In this document: in pieces, positions 25,006 to 33,321 of the stretch
How positions within the stretch are numbered: the stretch's first letter is position 1
Layout of the letters: every line of letters begins with the position of its first letter
From: an uncultured Candidatus Poseidoniales archaeon
Lineage (GTDB): Archaea > Thermoplasmatota > Poseidoniia > Poseidoniales > Thalassarchaeaceae
DNA: 36,448 nt
NCBI GenBank assembly: GCA_902573085.1
Contig: CACGHY010000011.1
Span: 1-36,448 of the forward strand
Direction of reading: 5' to 3'
Notes under the pieces: model-generated
Database searches by the model: none
What the model was told of the DNA's origin: nothing
What the model saw: only the letters and a program-made list of their open reading frames with translations
Made by a program: the position numbers and the translations under genes

Positions 25006-26187
25006 GTGGCGGACGCTGTATCCCTCGTAGTCATCGGTCTTATTCTGCTAGCGACCTTCAACGGCTTATTCCGAATTTTGCGCTCTCAGAACAGGAGGAC
25101 AATCCTCCCATCTACAAGGAGGAACGTCCCAGAGGAGGTTCTCGCTGGATCTACTTCTAGAAGGAGAAGGGGAAGGGGGAGAGATCGTTCGGGAACTCCA
25201 ACCGTATCAGGTTCACTGGGCGAGGGCTCGGAGGCGATTGGTGCTGGAGTGCAGGAAGCAGAGATATCAGAAAAGGACGCTAGCGCACTCGAGAAGAGGC
25301 TCGATAGGGAGGGAGCCAAGAGGGGTTCTGTCCAGATAAGTCTGATGTGGGATAATTGGAATGATCTCGATCTCCATGTAATCACTCCATCTGGAGAGCA
25401 CATCTACCACGATAACAGGACCTCCAACTGTGGCGGGGAGCTCGACGTGGACATGAACTTCAAGCCTACATCGAAATCTCCTGTTGAGAATATTGTCTGG
25501 ACGAAAACCCCTCCGCCCGGAGTCTATAGAGTCGGAGTCAGACACTACAAGATCCACACGAAGGGGTTTTTCTCATGGGTTCCTCTTTTACGAAGGATAC
25601 ACAAAAAGAACGAGACAAGTTTCACGGTCAGCCTGACCATTGGAGAGAGCAAGCGGTTCTATGAAGGGTCCCTCACTAAGAGTAATGATCTGCAATTCGT
25701 CGCTAAGTTCGCAATTGCTGGTCCAGATGGAGAAGTGCCTCAACCTACGGTGAGTAATGAGGAATTGAGCGAGGAGGCAAAGGAGGATTTCTCCGAGGCA
25801 AGGGACGTAGATGAGCTTAGAAGAAGGGTAGGGACCGCTCACAACGGTGCAAAAGTCACTCTCAATTGGGAAGGGAGATCAGACTTGGGACTCTCGATAA
25901 TTAATTCTGACGGCGAGGAGTTGTCTTTCTTCAATCCGGAGGGATTGGGAGGAGGTAATTTCGACATAGAGGGTTACGACCCTGAGTCTAGTTCTAGGGA
26001 GATAAGGTGGGATTCCTCCCCTCCATCTGGGATTTATTCTGTGGTTGTAAGGCGCTTTGAGACGGAAGATGAGGGAGGAGAGGTTCAGTTCGAGGTTATT
26101 GTGAATAACGGCGGAGAAAAGCAACATTTCTCCGGCTCTATTCAACCAGATGACTCGACTGTAGATGTCGGGAGCTTTGAGGTCTAG
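25006..26187 (+). CDS. membrane-anchored protein with two YfaP-like (DUF2135) domains
   Basis: A 393-residue protein with an N-terminal membrane anchor ([20 protein letters not shown], residues 5-24), a basic and low-complexity linker (25-100) and two related beta domains. Domain 1 (about 107-235) shows [20 protein letters not shown] and [15 protein letters not shown]; domain 2 (about 278-393) shows [20 protein letters not shown] and [15 protein letters not shown]. The 'W.n..DLDLHV..P.G' and 'PPpG.Y.V.V' signatures match YfaP/DUF2135 proteins, whose biochemical role is not known. Domain 2 is shorter and has lost the DLDLHV acids in part (DLGLSI), suggesting a diverged copy. The start is GTG. 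It is divergent from the giant surface-protein gene and ends with a 4-base convergent overlap with mptE. Confidence 0.78.
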   Translation: MADAVSLVVIGLILLATFNGLFRILRSQNRRTILPSTRRNVPEEVLAGSTSRRRRGRGRDRSGTPTVSGSLGEGSEAIGAGVQEAEISEKDASALEKRLDREGAKRGSVQISLMWDNWNDLDLHVITPSGEHIYHDNRTSNCGGELDVDMNFKPTSKSPVENIVWTKTPPPGVYRVGVRHYKIHTKGFFSWVPLLRRIHKKNETSFTVSLTIGESKRFYEGSLTKSNDLQFVAKFAIAGPDGEVPQPTVSNEELSEEAKEDFSEARDVDELRRRVGTAHNGAKVTLNWEGRSDLGLSIINSDGEELSFFNPEGLGGGNFDIEGYDPESSSREIRWDSSPPSGIYSVVVRRFETEDEGGEVQFEVIVNNGGEKQHFSGSIQPDDSTVDVGSFEV

Positions 26188-26951
26188 ATGTTCCAGAGTC
26201 CTTGGATTTCCAAAATTAATTTCATCCATTGAAGTTTTTGCAGTTTGGAGGACTTCTCAGTATCTCCTGACCACCTGCCAACAATATCAGATCTGGTTCC
26301 AAGCAGCTTGACGTTCTCTTTCCTCGCCCCTAGTGCAGTTAAGAAGCATGCTGCACGGTCCCCATCAGTAAACCCGCCAGGGTTGTACATACCATTGATT
26401 GGGTTTTGCGTTTGGTGAGTTAGAACAAGCTCGGGAGGGTATGTCTGTTCCTCGGCCAATCCCAGCAGGCAGTCCCAATCTTCTCTGTTGTCTCCATGGG
26501 CATGTAAAACGAAGGGAACTGAACGTCTAACTGCTTGATAGGTTCCTTCCCCACCGTCGGCATCGCTTACCACAAAAACAACTCGGGACCATGCCTTCTC
26601 GGACAGTGAGGCAGGCATTTCTGAAATTGCTCCAACCGCTCCATCTGCAGCTACAATAAGCCTTGGACCATCGAGAACAGAAGCTATCTCATCTGGTTCT
26701 ACTGCTGCTCCGAGGATTGCTACCCGTGCCTCCCTGATCACGATTCTTCGGAAAATCTTCGATAGAGTTGCAGCCCTATTGTGTCTGGCCCAGATTCCCA
26801 CGGTTGAGTCTTCGACCCTTCTAAGCATCGAAACTGCGCTCTCAATGTCATCCTCCTCAGTCCAACCAAAATATTCTCTCACTTCATTCTGAATACTGAC
26901 CAGAGCTGGAGAAGACGGTGGCAGGTCTGATGGGGTTACTTGTTTCGTCAT
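26184..26951 (-). CDS. mptE: 6-hydroxymethylpterin diphosphokinase MptE-like (DUF115)
   Basis: A 255-residue archaeal-type 6-hydroxymethyl-7,8-dihydropterin pyrophosphokinase, which activates the pterin for folate or tetrahydromethanopterin-type cofactor synthesis. The family pattern is visible: [15 protein letters not shown], then [12 protein letters not shown], the acidic VVSDADGG (the 'VTDLDG' motif), [16 protein letters not shown] and the Gly-rich [11 protein letters not shown]. The frame stays open up to 27233, but everything upstream of the ATG at 26951 is the antisense of priL, so 26951 is the start. It is divergent from priL, with only 64 bases between starts, and its 3' end overlaps the YfaP-like gene by 4 bases. 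Confidence 0.87.
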   Translation of the reverse strand: MTKQVTPSDLPPSSPALVSIQNEVREYFGWTEEDDIESAVSMLRRVEDSTVGIWARHNRAATLSKIFRRIVIREARVAILGAAVEPDEIASVLDGPRLIVAADGAVGAISEMPASLSEKAWSRVVFVVSDADGGEGTYQAVRRSVPFVLHAHGDNREDWDCLLGLAEEQTYPPELVLTHQTQNPINGMYNPGGFTDGDRAACFLTALGARKENVKLLGTRSDIVGRWSGDTEKSSKLQKLQWMKLILEIQGLWNI

Positions 26952-27015
26952 GCTCTCCACTGGAAGGCCTCGGTAAGTATTGAAGAACCCTCGCGGAAAC
27001 ATAACTCCTGTGCCG

Positions 27016-28179
27016 ATGCCAATCAGTGCTCCTGAAATCGATGATAAGGGGTTATTAGCTCGGTACCCATTTCTACCACAAGGAAGATCATTCATTCGTG
27101 AGATGTTAGAGGAGAACGGAATAACTGTCGAGGATTTGGTCGAAGCCCCGTGGCTTGAGGATGTAAGAATCAGGGGCAGATTGAGGCTAGTTGATTCGGT
27201 GCTACAGCAGGAGGATACGGTAGCCTCTTCCACAATTGACCTTTCGACAGACGTTGGGCGAATGACAGAAGCACTGTCCTTCCTTCATGCTATGCTAGTC
27301 GTCTGTGCTTCGTTCGACGAGAGGCTGCTTTCCAGGTGGATTGAGGGTGAGGCTAGCAGAGCAGATAAGTTACTTGGCATGGACTCAAAGAACTTCAAAT
27401 TGCTTTCCTCTTCTTTTCTCTCCGATATTGTAGTGGAAACTAATAATGAGGGGTCTGAAATATACTGGATTCCGATTGTAGACTTCATTGAGCTGAGCCC
27501 AAAAATTTCTGGCAAATACTGGAGATTGGTCAATAGGCCTCTGAGAGACGGTTGGGTTTGTCTCGATTCGGGGGCTGGAGAGACAGGCAGAGAGAGGGCT
27601 TCCCGGTTGATTAAGGAGAGAATTAGAGAGAGTCTCAAGAATAGTTGTGAAGATAGGATTTCCAGGATGGATGATGAGTTTGCAGCTAAGTTTGCAGACC
27701 CGGTAGAGAGGATTACTGGACTATTTTCTGAGAGAGTCAAGGAGGAGATGCCCATGACGGTAGCAATAAGGGACGACTGGCCTCCATGCTTTGAATCGGC
27801 TGTTTCTGAGTTAAATCAAGGCGTGAATGTAAATCATGTTGGAAGGGTGTTCCTCGCCGCTTTCTCCAGATCGATAGGTCTCAAACAGGAGCAGGCCTGC
27901 AACTTTTTTTCTAATGCTCCAGACTATGATGCCGAAACTACATCATACCAAGTAGGTCAGATTTACGAAAGAGAGTACACCCCTCATGGATGCTCTTCTC
28001 TAAAAACGAATGCCAGATGCCCGGTGCAAATTGGAGAGGATCCTCTCTGTGACCAAGAATGGTTGACTCATCCATTGAAGTATATGAGAGCAAAACAAAG
28101 GAGGAGGTACGCCTCAACAAATACTGAATCTGAGGAAGATGGCAATGACTCAAGTAGCGATTCGGCCAATTCCTCATAA
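27016..28179 (+). CDS. priL: DNA primase large subunit PriL
   Basis: Large subunit of the archaeal/eukaryotic-type primase; it regulates primer synthesis by the catalytic subunit PriS (not in this window). The N-terminal LLARYPFLPQGRSFIREML is typical of the family. The C-terminal domain carries the iron-sulfur cysteines: PPCFESAV (Cys near 248), EQACNFF (285), PHGCSSLKTNARCPV (316 and 325) and DPLCDQEWLTHPLKYM (335), four of which are expected to hold a 4Fe-4S cluster. The tail is Ser/Asp/Glu-rich and probably disordered. I use the ATG at 27016 (MPISAPEIDDKGLLARYPF); a TTG at 26980 would add 12 residues. It is divergent from mptE and begins a plus-strand series. Confidence 0.92.
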   Translation: MPISAPEIDDKGLLARYPFLPQGRSFIREMLEENGITVEDLVEAPWLEDVRIRGRLRLVDSVLQQEDTVASSTIDLSTDVGRMTEALSFLHAMLVVCASFDERLLSRWIEGEASRADKLLGMDSKNFKLLSSSFLSDIVVETNNEGSEIYWIPIVDFIELSPKISGKYWRLVNRPLRDGWVCLDSGAGETGRERASRLIKERIRESLKNSCEDRISRMDDEFAAKFADPVERITGLFSERVKEEMPMTVAIRDDWPPCFESAVSELNQGVNVNHVGRVFLAAFSRSIGLKQEQACNFFSNAPDYDAETTSYQVGQIYEREYTPHGCSSLKTNARCPVQIGEDPLCDQEWLTHPLKYMRAKQRRRYASTNTESEEDGNDSSSDSANSS

Positions 28180-28211
28180 GTAGATGCTTACCAACTCTTG
28201 CCAAGGGGGAC

Positions 28212-29339
28212 GTGAGCATAGTACGAACACTGGTTCTCACAATTGACAGAGACAATGATCTGGGTGTTAAATCCGGGATAAGGGGGCCAGTTGTTGGCAG
28301 GAAATCCTGCCTGACAGCAGCTCTGAGATTGGGTATCGCGGACCCAGAGGAGTCTGATACTAATGCGATTCTTGGTGCATTGCACCATCATGATAGGCTG
28401 GCAGAAGGAGCTAATGCGAGCGATGAGGTCCAGATAGCTATACTTACCGGTGACGTGAGGGTCGGGCCTAGGAGCGATAGGGCCATAGCTAGCCAGTTGG
28501 ACGAGGTGATTCAGGATTTCCAACCAGATGCTGCACTCCTGGTTACGGATGGCGCTGATGATGAAGCTTCTCTGCCGATAGTTACCTCGAGGGTGAGAGT
28601 AGACACAGTTGAGAAAGTGATAGTCAGACAGTCAAAAGGAATTGAGGGCACCTATTATTATATCATTAAGGCCGTAGAAGACCCCAGGTTTAGATCCAGA
28701 CTTCTGGTTCCACTCGCAATCTTTCTAATAATAATCGGTCTAGGCCTTATCCTACCCAATGGAATAGCTCTCATTGGCTCTCTACCGCTCCTGATTGGAT
28801 TGTGGGTTTTGGGCAAGGGACTGGGTCTTGAGGCACAAATGGAGAGGGTAGCAATGGAGATGAGAGACAGCGCTACTGGAGGTCTTTTCTCATCATTACT
28901 TTGGGGTATGTCGATTGTGAGCTTGTTCCTGGCCGTTGCTACTGTTTGGGCGGGATGGGACGATCCTGTTCCAGATGGTAATTCACAGTTCGAGCACTTT
29001 CTGGGGCTTGTTGATGAGGTTCTGCAATGGATTGTGGGTTCCGTATTCTCGTTCTTACTCGCTCTGGGTGTTCTGAGATGGAAGGAGGGTTCATTCACTG
29101 GAAGGAGCGTTCTGTTAATAGGTCTTGGAGTGGTTTTCTACACCTTCGTGGCAGCAACAATCGACGTGGCACTCGTGATTTCATCCGGGCAGGAATATAG
29201 TCCCACATTCAACCAACTAGGAGACGATTGGGGGCTCCCGATCATGTCCATGGTAATGTATTACCTTCTGAGAACCATAGTCCAATCATTCTCCGAGGAT
29301 GATGACTTAGTCCAAGGAAGTCGTTTCTGGGGAGTATGA
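28212..29339 (+). CDS. DUF373 family membrane protein
   Basis: A 375-residue member of DUF373, a family found almost only in archaea and without known function. The N-terminal soluble domain (1-155) has the hallmark TIDRDNDLGVKSGIRGPVVGR, then LGIADPEESDTNAI, ILTGDV and LVTDGADDE. The C-terminal half carries about six hydrophobic segments, starting with LLVPLAIFLIIIGLGLILPN near residue 160. The start is a GTG behind a G-rich stretch, 32 bases after priL. The stop codon overlaps the next start (ATGA), so DUF373 and Pcc1 are translationally coupled. Confidence 0.92.
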   Translation: MSIVRTLVLTIDRDNDLGVKSGIRGPVVGRKSCLTAALRLGIADPEESDTNAILGALHHHDRLAEGANASDEVQIAILTGDVRVGPRSDRAIASQLDEVIQDFQPDAALLVTDGADDEASLPIVTSRVRVDTVEKVIVRQSKGIEGTYYYIIKAVEDPRFRSRLLVPLAIFLIIIGLGLILPNGIALIGSLPLLIGLWVLGKGLGLEAQMERVAMEMRDSATGGLFSSLLWGMSIVSLFLAVATVWAGWDDPVPDGNSQFEHFLGLVDEVLQWIVGSVFSFLLALGVLRWKEGSFTGRSVLLIGLGVVFYTFVAATIDVALVISSGQEYSPTFNQLGDDWGLPIMSMVMYYLLRTIVQSFSEDDDLVQGSRFWGV

Positions 29340-29578
29340 TGGGGAAAGTAACTGCATCCATAATTTGGACTGGCTCGAAGGAAAGAGGGGAGTCCCTACT
29401 GGCAGCAATCAGCCCCGACGATCCAGACGATTTCACGGTAGAATTAATGGATTTCAATGACTATGTGGAGTTGAAAATAGAAGTCACCACGGACGGCCTT
29501 GGTAGATCGAGATCATCGGTGGATGACATTCTTGCGTGCTTGTCAGCAGCCGAGTCCGGGCTTGACTATCTAGATTGA
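29336..29578 (+). CDS. pcc1: KEOPS complex subunit Pcc1
   Basis: An 80-residue protein matching the small dimerising subunit Pcc1 of KEOPS, the complex that makes the tRNA modification t6A together with Kae1, Bud32 and Cgi121 (none of which are in this window). The length is normal, and the conserved pattern is present: SLLAAISPDDPD at the first helix, a central strand VELKIEVTTDG, and SSVDDILACLSAAESGL, where the 'S.vDDiL..l..ae' motif is the best family mark. The start overlaps the DUF373 stop codon as ATGA, and the stop overlaps the TTG of nadC. Confidence 0.85.
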   Translation: MMGKVTASIIWTGSKERGESLLAAISPDDPDDFTVELMDFNDYVELKIEVTTDGLGRSRSSVDDILACLSAAESGLDYLD

Positions 29579-30570
29579 ACATATCGAGAACTAATACTAT
29601 TCAAGGTGGGCTTACAGTGCATAGATGCGTGGACAGACTGCCTCATGACCGATCCCACTTGCTTTACGACGCAAAGGAAGTTGCTGGTCCGACAAAGTTG
29701 TTTCAAGATTCGATAAGGAGGTGGCTGATTGCTCACTTGTCGGATGACTCTGCTACCGATAGAAATACAGGGAATATTGCTGAGGCAGTGGTGGTATCGA
29801 AAAGCACAGGCGTCTTCTGTGGCAGAGTTCCGGTGGACCTTCTTTTTGCAGAGTGGTTTCCCTCCTGTGATTTGACTTGGAACGTTGAAGAAGGGGATGA
29901 CATCACATTAGGTAGCCAGATTCTTTCTATCTCTGGACCATCGGATAGTGTTCTAAGTTGCGAGAGAGTTGTGCTGAACATTCTTGGTAGGCTGTCAGGC
30001 ATTACCACCAGAACCTCCGAATGGGTAAGCGAATCAGGGAGTGTTTCTATCGCGTGCACAAGAAAAACCGCATGGGGACTAATGGACAAATGGGCAGTAC
30101 ATGTAGGAGGTGGGCTGACCCATCGATTAAGTAGGACTGATGCGTTGATGATTAAGGAGAATGATTTGAGAATTATTGACTCTAAACGGGATACTGGGTC
30201 GGTGATTTCATCTGCAATTTCCTCCATTGATTTCGAGAAAAGTGCGGCATTTGTCGTAATCGAGGTTCAGGACTCTGCGCAGGCGATTTCGGCAGCGGAG
30301 TCCTGGTCAGAAAATCAGAAAATCAGAGGAGGAGAGGAGAGAATAGTGATACTTTTAGACAATATGGGCCCACAAAAGTGCAGGTCAGCAGAGGCTCTTC
30401 TGAGAGAGTCTGGGTTAAGGGATTGGTGCATTCTCGAGGGATCGGGAGGAGTTACATTGGATGGTTTGCACACTTGGATCGAGAGTTCCATGGTAGATGT
30501 GATTTCTTCTAGCTCAGTAAATATGGGAGTTCCCTCAATTGACCTTTCAATGCTAATTGGAGGGAGTTGA
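29575..30570 (+). CDS. nadC: nicotinate-nucleotide pyrophosphorylase (quinolinate phosphoribosyltransferase)
   Basis: Converts quinolinate and PRPP to nicotinate mononucleotide in de novo NAD synthesis. Motifs are clear: ACTRKTAWGLMDKWAVHVGG, THRLSRTDALMIKENDL (the 'HR..L.D..liKdNH' motif), IVILLDNMGP and LEGSGGVTLDGL. The 331 residues exceed the usual 280; the first 40 or so (for example VDRLPHDRSHLLYDAKEV) precede the normal N-terminus. The TTG at 29575 forms a TTGA overlap with the pcc1 stop; a GTG at 29617 is an alternative start. No nadA or nadB is in the window. The stop codon overlaps the next start by one base. Confidence 0.92.
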   Translation: MNISRTNTIQGGLTVHRCVDRLPHDRSHLLYDAKEVAGPTKLFQDSIRRWLIAHLSDDSATDRNTGNIAEAVVVSKSTGVFCGRVPVDLLFAEWFPSCDLTWNVEEGDDITLGSQILSISGPSDSVLSCERVVLNILGRLSGITTRTSEWVSESGSVSIACTRKTAWGLMDKWAVHVGGGLTHRLSRTDALMIKENDLRIIDSKRDTGSVISSAISSIDFEKSAAFVVIEVQDSAQAISAAESWSENQKIRGGEERIVILLDNMGPQKCRSAEALLRESGLRDWCILEGSGGVTLDGLHTWIESSMVDVISSSSVNMGVPSIDLSMLIGGS

Positions 30571-31355
30571 TGGCAAGGATTCCCGATAGCCACCCAAGGA
30601 AGAATTCACTGGAGTCAAGGCAAAAGATAGTGGATGGCAGCTCCAGGGGCCTGCTTGCGGACTCGGCAATGATTGCTCATGGCAGGGGAGAGGCTTTCGA
30701 CTATCTGCTCGGAGAAAAGACCACTAAGACGGCCAGAGAGGCCAGTCGTGAGAGTGCGGCTCGCCTCAGGAACGCCAGAAGACCGGTTATCTCTGTTAAT
30801 GGGAACACAGTAGTCTTAGCAGGCGAAGGAGCGATTAGGTTGGCTGCAGTCCTAGGTTGTCCTATCGAGGTGAACCTCTACTACAGAACCCCTAGCAGAG
30901 TCAAGGGGCTTATCTCGCTATTGGAAGACTGGAAGCTTAAATTGTCCGAAGAGGATGCACCTGATGGTTTCATTGGAGATTGGAAGGATTCAGTCGATGG
31001 GGTTTCTATCCTGGGGGATTCTCCTAATTTCAAGATAGATGGGTTGGAGGGCCCACGTTCAAAATGCACCATAGAAGGAATAGGCGGGTCTGACACTGTC
31101 CTTGTTCCTCTAGAGGACGGGGACAGGTGCGAGGCACTGATTAGTCTTGGCAAGGAGGTCCTTGTGGTCGATCTGAACCCTCTTTCTAGAAGTTCAAGAA
31201 TGGCGACGGTAACCATAGTAGACGAGGTGTCCAGAGCTTTCGATGTCATTCTGCGCTATCTACTAGATGACTGTGATTACAGGCCGACAGAATGGGACAA
31301 CGGAAAATCATTGAAAGAGTCCCTTAAGCAAATTGGTGACTATCTCTCGGAATAG
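30570..31355 (+). CDS. 4-phosphopantoate--beta-alanine ligase (archaeal phosphopantothenate synthetase)
   Basis: A 261-residue enzyme of the archaeal coenzyme A pathway, joining 4-phosphopantoate and beta-alanine with ATP. It carries the family's long conserved blocks: LLADSAMIAHGRGEAFDYLL, RRPVISVNGNTVVL, IEVNLYYRTPSRV, DTVLVPLEDGDRCEAL and VVDLNPLSRSSRMATVTIVD. Length is typical. I use the ATG at 30570, whose A is the last base of the nadC TGA; a TTG just before it (30567) is also in frame. A one-base overlap places it in the same operon as DUF373, pcc1 and nadC. It converges with the dehydrogenase gene after a 15-base gap, with no obvious terminator. Confidence 0.9.
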   Translation: MARIPDSHPRKNSLESRQKIVDGSSRGLLADSAMIAHGRGEAFDYLLGEKTTKTAREASRESAARLRNARRPVISVNGNTVVLAGEGAIRLAAVLGCPIEVNLYYRTPSRVKGLISLLEDWKLKLSEEDAPDGFIGDWKDSVDGVSILGDSPNFKIDGLEGPRSKCTIEGIGGSDTVLVPLEDGDRCEALISLGKEVLVVDLNPLSRSSRMATVTIVDEVSRAFDVILRYLLDDCDYRPTEWDNGKSLKESLKQIGDYLSE

Positions 31356-31370
31356 GGTCTCGTGTCCTGT

Positions 31371-32558
31371 TCAGCTACCAAGCTCTGTGAGAATCGCCGT
31401 ACATCTGGACGCGATGGCCTCACCGACATCAGTGGTTGAGGCCTTGCCACCCAAGTCGTAAGTCACGGGACCTCCTGAAGACATGTGTTCTGAAATCGCT
31501 GTTTCAATGACTTCTGCACACAATGCCGCTTCCTTATCGTCATTTTTCGAGCCAAGAGAGTCGAACATCAATTGTACAGAAGATATTGCCGCGATGGGAT
31601 TCACTTTGTTCTTGCCGGCGTATTTCGGACTGGACCCATGAACTGGCTCGAATAACATGTGTTCGTCTCCAATGTTGGCGCTGGCTGCCATACCCATCCC
31701 TCCCTGCAATACCGAGGCTAGATCTGTGGCTATATCCCCAAACATGTTGGGAAGAACCACTACATCAAGGTCCTCGGGGCTCCTGACCAACCACATAGTG
31801 AATGCATCAATGAAAGCCTCGTTGGTTAGGATGCCCTGGTATTCGGATGAGACCTCCTGGAAAACATCCCTGAAAAGTCTGCACCCCCTAGTGACGTTGC
31901 TCTTGTCGACGCAAGTCACTTTCTGAACGCTGCCAAGTCTGGATTCGCGTCGCTTGGCTAGTTCGAATGAGAAACGGATAACTCTCTCGCTGCCCTTCCG
32001 CGATATCGGTCTAACATCCCAGCCTACTTCTCCTTCTAAACCAGGGAATTCGTCGATAACAAGAGCTTCGTCTCTTTCTTCCCCTCTAGCTGCCATTCCT
32101 GACCTCCTTAGCAGAGCATGGTACAGGCCCTCGGTATTTTCCCTCACCATTACGATGTCCACGAGTTCGTTATCCCAAACATCCATGAAGCTCCCATGCA
32201 CCTTGTGCTTGACGCCCTTGTAGAGTTTGACTGGTCTAACGTTGGCATACAGATCCAATGCAGACCTAAGTCCCAGAAGTGCCTGTCCACCGGCAATATC
32301 GCCGTTTGGGAGAATCGCTCCAGGCCAGCCAACTGCACCGACCACTATAGCGTCGGACTCATCCCTGCAATACTCGAAGGAGCCGGACGGCCACTCCTCA
32401 CCAGTATCCAAATAATGTTGGCCTCCACAAGGAATCTCGGTGGTTTCCAATGAAATAGCCCCTGAGTCCTTGAAGGTCGAAAGTATCCGCTTGACCTCTT
32501 CCATTACTTCTCGTCCGGTCCCATCCCCCGGCAGAAGTGCCAATCTGTATGGCGCCAT
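31371..32558 (-). CDS. isopropylmalate/isocitrate-type decarboxylating dehydrogenase
   Basis: A 395-residue member of the metal- and NAD(P)-dependent beta-decarboxylating dehydrogenases (3-isopropylmalate, isocitrate, homoisocitrate and tartrate dehydrogenases). Visible motifs are [14 protein letters not shown] at the N-terminus, [52 protein letters not shown] with the metal-binding Asp residues, and [20 protein letters not shown] at the cofactor site. The cofactor motif [15 protein letters not shown] departs from the common HGSAPDIAGKGxANP, and no leuA/C/D genes lie nearby, so the substrate cannot be fixed from sequence. I use the ATG at 32558 ([13 protein letters not shown]); an upstream ATG at 32582 adds eight residues. 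Confidence 0.88.
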   Translation of the reverse strand: MAPYRLALLPGDGTGREVMEEVKRILSTFKDSGAISLETTEIPCGGQHYLDTGEEWPSGSFEYCRDESDAIVVGAVGWPGAILPNGDIAGGQALLGLRSALDLYANVRPVKLYKGVKHKVHGSFMDVWDNELVDIVMVRENTEGLYHALLRRSGMAARGEERDEALVIDEFPGLEGEVGWDVRPISRKGSERVIRFSFELAKRRESRLGSVQKVTCVDKSNVTRGCRLFRDVFQEVSSEYQGILTNEAFIDAFTMWLVRSPEDLDVVVLPNMFGDIATDLASVLQGGMGMAASANIGDEHMLFEPVHGSSPKYAGKNKVNPIAAISSVQLMFDSLGSKNDDKEAALCAEVIETAISEHMSSGGPVTYDLGGKASTTDVGEAIASRCTAILTELGS

Positions 32559-32655
32559 CGAGTGGGGGCAAAACCTTTTCATTCATCAATCCAACCCTAA
32601 AGAGGAATTTTCTGCTAAGCAGATAATTGATAGACGGTCAAGTCGACAACCTAGC

Positions 32656-33264
32656 ATGGGAACCAACTCGGAAGAGGATAAAGGTAAACCGAAAATTGAC
32701 ATTAGAACACTCCCAGAGTCTGTATCTCTTCTTTGGGAGTCGATGCTACGCAAAAATCCAAACTGGGACTTATCTAAGTGGCTGGACGAAAGAGCCAATG
32801 AAGAGTTAGACCTTCTGGAGTCACACCTCGGCAGGGAGAAGCTCAGGTACGAACAGCGACTCCATAGAATAGAGAATCTTGCCAAACAGATGGTCAGGAG
32901 AAGGGAGAGCGCGGGGACTTCTCCCTTGCCTGATCCAAACCAGCGAAATCTGTTCGACGTATATGGTCCTTCGGAGGAATCCCCCCCTACCGACGGAAGA
33001 GAAAACGCTGGAGTGCCGCTAGTCGATCTCGGATCTCTTTCAACCGATGATGACCTCTTGCTGGCTTACATCAGCCAGAAGATTCTGATTGTTATCGAGG
33101 AGGCAAACATGAAGGGAGATGGTTTGCATTTTGACAGCATAATGCGGTTGATGGAGTCTCCGGGTATAACTCCGGAGGATATTGACGAGTCGATATCTTG
33201 GCTTCTACAAATGAACGAGATTGTTGAAATAGAAAGGGACGTTTTTATGATCAACGGACGATAA
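32656..33264 (+). CDS. hypothetical protein, coiled coil with winged-helix-like C-terminus
   Basis: A 202-residue protein I do not recognise. Residues 15-110 are helical and charged, with a probable coiled coil (NEELDLLESHLGREKLRYEQ, then HRIENLAKQMVRRRE). A Pro/Asp-rich linker follows, then a C-terminal domain (about 130-202; LLLAYISQKILIVIEEANMK, DSIMRLMESPGITPEDIDES, SWLLQMNEIVEIERDVFMIN) with the helix-helix-helix-strand pattern of a winged helix. The frame is open upstream to 32440, but that part is antisense to the dehydrogenase, so the ATG at 32656 is the start. It lies 57 bases upstream of the methylase-like gene on the same strand, suggesting a functional pair. Confidence 0.6.
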   Translation: MGTNSEEDKGKPKIDIRTLPESVSLLWESMLRKNPNWDLSKWLDERANEELDLLESHLGREKLRYEQRLHRIENLAKQMVRRRESAGTSPLPDPNQRNLFDVYGPSEESPPTDGRENAGVPLVDLGSLSTDDDLLLAYISQKILIVIEEANMKGDGLHFDSIMRLMESPGITPEDIDESISWLLQMNEIVEIERDVFMINGR

Positions 33265-33321
33265 TCGTGGGCGTTATCAATACAACCATTCAAAGACGAA
33301 GAGTCAATCCGATGTTCAATC

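Noticed and set aside
26952-27233. Upstream extension of mptE by 94 residues
   Set aside because: It is antisense to the conserved N-terminus of PriL and its translation is Ser-rich without homology to the DUF115 family.
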